Program-made: the position numbers and the translations under genes
Notes under the pieces: model-generated
The model's input: only the letters and a program-made list of their open reading frames with translations
What the model was told of the DNA's origin: nothing
The model's database searches: none
Shown: positions 7,511 to 9,793 of the stretch, piece by piece
Layout: every line of letters begins with the position of its first letter
Numbering within the stretch: the stretch's first letter is position 1
From: JACMRI01 sp043778625
GTDB lineage: Bacteria > Bacteroidota > Bacteroidia > UBA4408
DNA length: 9,793 bases
Assembly: GCA_043778625.1 (NCBI GenBank)
Contig: JAYWFU010000006.1
Location: 1 to 9,793, forward strand
Direction of reading: 5' to 3'

Positions 7511-7543
7511 AAAACAACTATACCTAAACCAACTCACCACACT

Positions 7544-8383
7544 ATGATACTAATAGCAGACAGTGGCTCCACCAAAACCGATTGGCGCATTATTAAAAAC
7601 GGCATTCAACATTTTATTACACACACCATTGGGCTTAACCCCTACCAAGTAAGTGCTGATATTGTGGCGCAAACCGTAAGTATAGCTTTTGATAGTATTG
7701 ACGAAAAAGAAATTACCGAAATTTATTTTTATGGTACGGGTTGCTCCACTGCCGAAAAAAAGAAATTTATGTACGATTGCCTGCAACAACATTTTAAAAC
7801 GGCACGTATTGAGGTTAATCATGATTTGTTAGCCGCTGCCCGCGCACTATGTGGAGTTAATGCTGGCGTGGCTTGCATACTGGGCACTGGTAGCAATAGC
7901 TGCATGTACAATGGCAATGTTATAACCCACAACGTAACCTCGTTAGGGTATGTGCTGGGCGATGAAGGTAGCGGAAGTTATATGGGTAAATTATTCTTGA
8001 AAAAATTAATGAGTAAAGGTTTTGACGAAACCGTACAAGCCCATTTTTTAGATAAATACAATTACACCACCGAAGATATACTCAACGCCGTGTACAAGCA
8101 AGCGTTCCCTAACCGTTTTATAGCTAAATTTGCTGAGTTTGTGCATGCGCACAAGTACGATACTCGTTTTAAAAGTATTATTACCCAAAGTTTTCAGGAA
8201 TTTGTAGATACTCAACTAAGTTTTTATCCTATTAAAAACGAGCTAGTACATTTTACAGGCTCAATAGCCTATAATTTTAAAGCTGAATTAGCTACCACTT
8301 TGTTGGATAATAACTACCACTTGGGCACAGTAAGTGCATCGCCTACTGATAGCTTGGTACAGTATCATTTAAACATTGATTAA
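7544..8383 (+). CDS. N-acetylglucosamine kinase-like protein (BadF/BadG/BcrA/BcrD ATPase family)
   Basis: The product has 279 residues from the ATG at 7544, opening MILIADSGSTKTDWRII, the phosphate-1 loop of the ASKHA fold and the usual first residues of the family. Further motifs are NHDLLAAARAL (~92-102, with the likely catalytic Asp94), GTGSNSCMYNG (~114-124), LGDEGSGSYMGKLFLKKLM (138-156) and HFTGSIA (~236-242). Members phosphorylate N-acetylglucosamine or related sugars with ATP in the cytoplasm, feeding amino-sugar recycling; the exact sugar cannot be read from sequence. An upstream in-frame ATG at 7451 would add 31 residues of non-family sequence and precede the promoter, so I reject it. 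The gene is flanked by two REP doublets, and its last 18 codons including the stop recur at 8473-8526. Confidence 0.9.
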   Translation: MILIADSGSTKTDWRIIKNGIQHFITHTIGLNPYQVSADIVAQTVSIAFDSIDEKEITEIYFYGTGCSTAEKKKFMYDCLQQHFKTARIEVNHDLLAAARALCGVNAGVACILGTGSNSCMYNGNVITHNVTSLGYVLGDEGSGSYMGKLFLKKLMSKGFDETVQAHFLDKYNYTTEDILNAVYKQAFPNRFIAKFAEFVHAHKYDTRFKSIITQSFQEFVDTQLSFYPIKNELVHFTGSIAYNFKAELATTLLDNNYHLGTVSASPTDSLVQYHLNID

Positions 8384-8410
8384 CACCCAACTATAACAAC
8401 GTAACTATGC
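8329..8410 (+). repeat. 82-bp duplicated kinase 3' end, copy 1 (in gene)
   Basis: This covers the last codons of the kinase gene (from V263), its stop and 27 nt beyond. It matches 8473-8554 at 73 of 82 positions, shifted by 144 nt. The REP doublet begins at the very next base. Confidence 0.85.
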
Positions 8411-8472
8411 GCCTTGGTTCGTGTCCTCACGAATCAATAGCGTATTAATTGTTTCGTGAGGACACGAAACAA
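8411..8472. repeat. REP doublet (REPIN-like palindrome), copy 2
   Basis: It belongs to the same family as 7211-7276. The first hairpin is TTGGTTCGTG-TCCT-CACGAATCAA (8414-8437, one G-T pair) and the second TTGTTTCGTG-AGGA-CACGAAACAA (8449-8472, perfect). The spacer again contains ATTAATTGTTT. Lying between convergent genes, it could also end transcripts from both sides. It is exactly framed by the two copies of the kinase 3' end. Confidence 0.8.
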
Positions 8473-8554
8473 AGTAAATGCATCGCCCACTGATAGCTTG
8501 GTGCAGTATCATTTGAATATTGATTAATACCCAACTATAACAATCCAACTATGC
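8473..8554 (+). pseudogene. Detached second copy of the kinase 3' end
   Basis: The second copy reads in frame as NASPTDSLVQYHLNID plus TAA, against SASPTDSLVQYHLNID in the gene. Of the substitutions within the codons, only one (Ser to Asn) changes the protein; Pro, Val, Leu and Asn codons differ silently. This suggests the copy diverged as part of a working gene and was later cut off. Its right end includes the stop and last codon (Ala) of the convergent potassium channel gene, so it may be the original junction of the two genes. Confidence 0.8.
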
Positions 8555-9571
8555 CTCTTTAAATATTGCGGTTAATAATTGTATTTGTTCAATGCTTCCT
8601 AATACAAATAATTTGGCATCAGGAGTTAGTGTAGTATCGGGCGATGGATTAATAACATAAGCCCCTGCACTACTCTTAAACCCTACAATATTAGCCCCTG
8701 TGCGGTTACGTATTTCAAGCTCTTTAATTGTTTTGTTTAAAAATGCCTCGGGGATAGTATCAAAGGTAAGTTCTACTAAGTTTTGGGTTAAACCATCGGC
8801 ACTACTCAAGCGGTCAATAAACTCTATTACATCAGGTTTCATTACTAACGACGCCATGTGTGCGCCGCCAATTTTATCAGGCATTATTACATTATTGGCT
8901 CCTGCAGTGTATAGCTTTTTGTCGCTATTGTCGTCGCTAGCACGGCTTATTATGGTTAATTTTTGATTTATTTGCCTAGCCGAAAGCACAATAAACAAGT
9001 TGTCGGCATCAATAGGCAATGTAGTTATTAAGGCTGTAGCCCTTTCTACACCTGCCTTTAGCAACACGTCGTCGTGCGAGGCATCGCCACATAACACCAG
9101 CTCTTTATAATCGTGAGTAAAGGCATCAACAATGGGTTGTTTTTGTTCAATAATTACAAATCGTTGTCCTTGGTTTTTGAGCACATGCGCCGCCTGCTTA
9201 CCATTACGTCCATAACCACATATTATAACGTGCCCTGATAATTTATCAATTGATGTTTGCATACGAAGTAATTTTAAGTTGCGTTTAAATTCGCCATCGG
9301 CTACATATTGCGTAAGCGAAGTAACAGCGTAGGCAAATGTACCAAAACTTGTAACAATAAGAAACGAAGTAAACAATTTGCCTGCCTGCGATAGTTGGTG
9401 TACCTCGCTAAACCCCACCGTAGCCACGGTAATTATAGTCATATAAAAGGCATCGAGTATGCTATAATCCTCTAATACTATAAAACCTACTATACCAATA
9501 ATAACTATGGTTACTATTAATACAAGGGGTAATATTATTTTGCGCAAACTGCCAAATACAGTACTATACAT
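8549..9571 (-). CDS. Two-TM potassium channel with RCK (TrkA-N/TrkA-C) regulatory domains
   Basis: The 340-residue product is an inner-membrane ion channel subunit, expected to form tetramers. TM1 is ~11-33, the pore helix and filter ~41-54 (FYMTIITVATVGFSE), and TM2 ~64-89. Residues ~113-230 form an RCK-N/TrkA-N Rossmann domain starting HVIICGYGRNGKQAAHVL (GxGxxG at 119-124) with a conserved CGDAS segment (161-165) at the ligand site. Residues ~260-338 match TrkA-C. Length and order match MthK-like channels, gated by ions or nucleotides bound to RCK. The filter reads TVGF-SE rather than the classic TVGYGD, which may affect selectivity. It is convergent with the kinase and divergent from guaB. 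The start MYSTVFGSLRK fits, 18 nt after a TAnnTTTG element. Confidence 0.92.
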   Translation of the reverse strand: MYSTVFGSLRKIILPLVLIVTIVIIGIVGFIVLEDYSILDAFYMTIITVATVGFSEVHQLSQAGKLFTSFLIVTSFGTFAYAVTSLTQYVADGEFKRNLKLLRMQTSIDKLSGHVIICGYGRNGKQAAHVLKNQGQRFVIIEQKQPIVDAFTHDYKELVLCGDASHDDVLLKAGVERATALITTLPIDADNLFIVLSARQINQKLTIISRASDDNSDKKLYTAGANNVIMPDKIGGAHMASLVMKPDVIEFIDRLSSADGLTQNLVELTFDTIPEAFLNKTIKELEIRNRTGANIVGFKSSAGAYVINPSPDTTLTPDAKLFVLGSIEQIQLLTAIFKEA

Positions 9572-9589
9572 TTGTTAAGGGGCTTTGCA

Positions 9590-9597
9590 CAAAAATA
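9590..9597 (-). promoter_or_regulatory. Probable -7 promoter element of the channel gene
   Basis: CAAAAATA on the + strand reads TATTTTTG on the coding strand, a match to TAnnTTTG, 18 nt before the channel ATG. The leader would be short (about 10-15 nt), and the -33 part is not clear. Confidence 0.5.
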
Positions 9598-9670
9598 GTA
9601 TTATTTAATTATCCCTATTTAATGTAAATGCTAAAAACAATACACCACAACTAAAACCAATAATATAGCT

Positions 9671-9678
9671 TATATTTG
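9671..9678 (+). promoter_or_regulatory. Probable -7 promoter element (TATATTTG) of guaB
   Basis: TATATTTG matches the Bacteroidota TAnnTTTG element exactly and lies 33 nt before the guaB ATG, the same spacing as for the kinase gene. I see no strong -33 TTG. Confidence 0.65.
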
Positions 9679-9711
9679 TACGAATATTTAACACTAAAAT
9701 GTTCAATTACC

Positions 9712-9793
9712 ATGAATAGCAATTCAAAATTTGTTGGCGAAGGACTTACCTACGACGACGTACTGTTAGTGCCAGCTTACTCCGAAGTATTAC
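9712..9793 (+). CDS. guaB: IMP dehydrogenase, N-terminal 27 codons (cut by window end)
   Basis: The visible residues MNSNSKFVGEGLTYDDVLLV and the following PAYSEVL match the IMP dehydrogenase N-terminus, with the hallmark GLTYDDVLLVPAYSEV. The enzyme oxidises IMP to XMP with NAD+, the committed step of guanine nucleotide synthesis, in the cytoplasm. The catalytic loop and CBS domains lie beyond the window. The ATG at 9699 is out of frame, so 9712 is the start. Its own promoter is visible at 9671-9678. Confidence 0.9.
   Translation, partial: MNSNSKFVGEGLTYDDVLLVPAYSEVL

Larger units (their letters stand above)
7081..7543. other. Divergent intergenic region
   Basis: This region separates the surface-protein gene from the kinase gene. 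It contains an inverted repeat AACAGT...ACTGTT (7127-7147), a REP doublet (7211-7276), an odd C-rich patch around 7315-7345 (accctcccaacggcgaagcc-like) with an inverted CACGAA/TTCGTG pair about 40 nt apart, and the kinase promoter near 7503. Open frames on the minus strand (7134-7476) run through the palindromes and are not credible genes. Confidence 0.6.

Noticed and set aside
7451..7543. 31-codon N-terminal extension of the kinase from the ATG at 7451
   Set aside because: The promoter element at 7503-7510 lies after this ATG, the extension does not resemble the family, and MILIADSGSTKTDWR at 7544 is the normal N-terminus.
9699..9711. ATG at 9699 as guaB start
   Set aside because: It is out of frame with the conserved GEGLTYDDVLLVPAYSEV segment; the ATG at 9712 is in frame.

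Overview
The window looks like a chromosomal segment of a Bacteroidota bacterium. The GC content is moderately low. Three upstream regions carry the phylum's TAnnTTTG -7 promoter element, no strong Shine-Dalgarno sites are visible, and two genes belong to families typical of the phylum: a secreted protein opening NVGINNTTPHPSAILDIAS with GxxGIGTTAP repeats, and a ~205-residue Fn3-like protein. I cannot fix the class; the Chitinophagia/Sphingobacteriia side is a guess.

Layout. 140-757 (+) is a small Fn3-like protein, closed by a 20-bp perfect hairpin (780-823). 892-1150 (-) is a decayed fragment of the 3' part of a dGTPase gene. 1160-3139 (-) is an AT-rich secreted transglutaminase-like protein, 6 nt behind an intact dGTPase gene, dgt (3146-4534, -). 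4535-5058 is non-coding and holds two 150-bp direct repeats (97% identical) full of small palindromes. 5059-7080 (-) is a large secreted repeat protein. 7081-7543 is a divergent intergenic region with a REP-doublet palindrome (7211-7276) and the kinase promoter. 7544-8383 (+) is a BadF/BadG-type N-acetylglucosamine kinase-like gene. A second REP doublet (8411-8472) follows, then a copy of the kinase gene's last codons, running into the 3' end of a convergent potassium channel/RCK gene (8549-9571, -). The window ends in the first 27 codons of guaB (9712-, +), divergent from the channel gene.

The most interesting pattern is structural. Two genes, dgt and the kinase, are each followed by extra DNA and then by a second, diverged copy of their own 3' end. 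Behind dgt the extra DNA is a whole transglutaminase-like gene and the leftover copy is a broken pseudogene (~83% identical over the best 140 nt). Behind the kinase it is a 62-bp REP doublet, and the leftover copy differs almost only at synonymous positions (73 of 82 nt identical). Both fit replacement of a gene's 3' end by incoming homologous DNA carrying new downstream sequence, with the old 3' end left behind. I see no new multi-gene defence or mobile system. The genes are housekeeping (dgt, guaB, channel, sugar kinase) mixed with surface proteins and small repeats.
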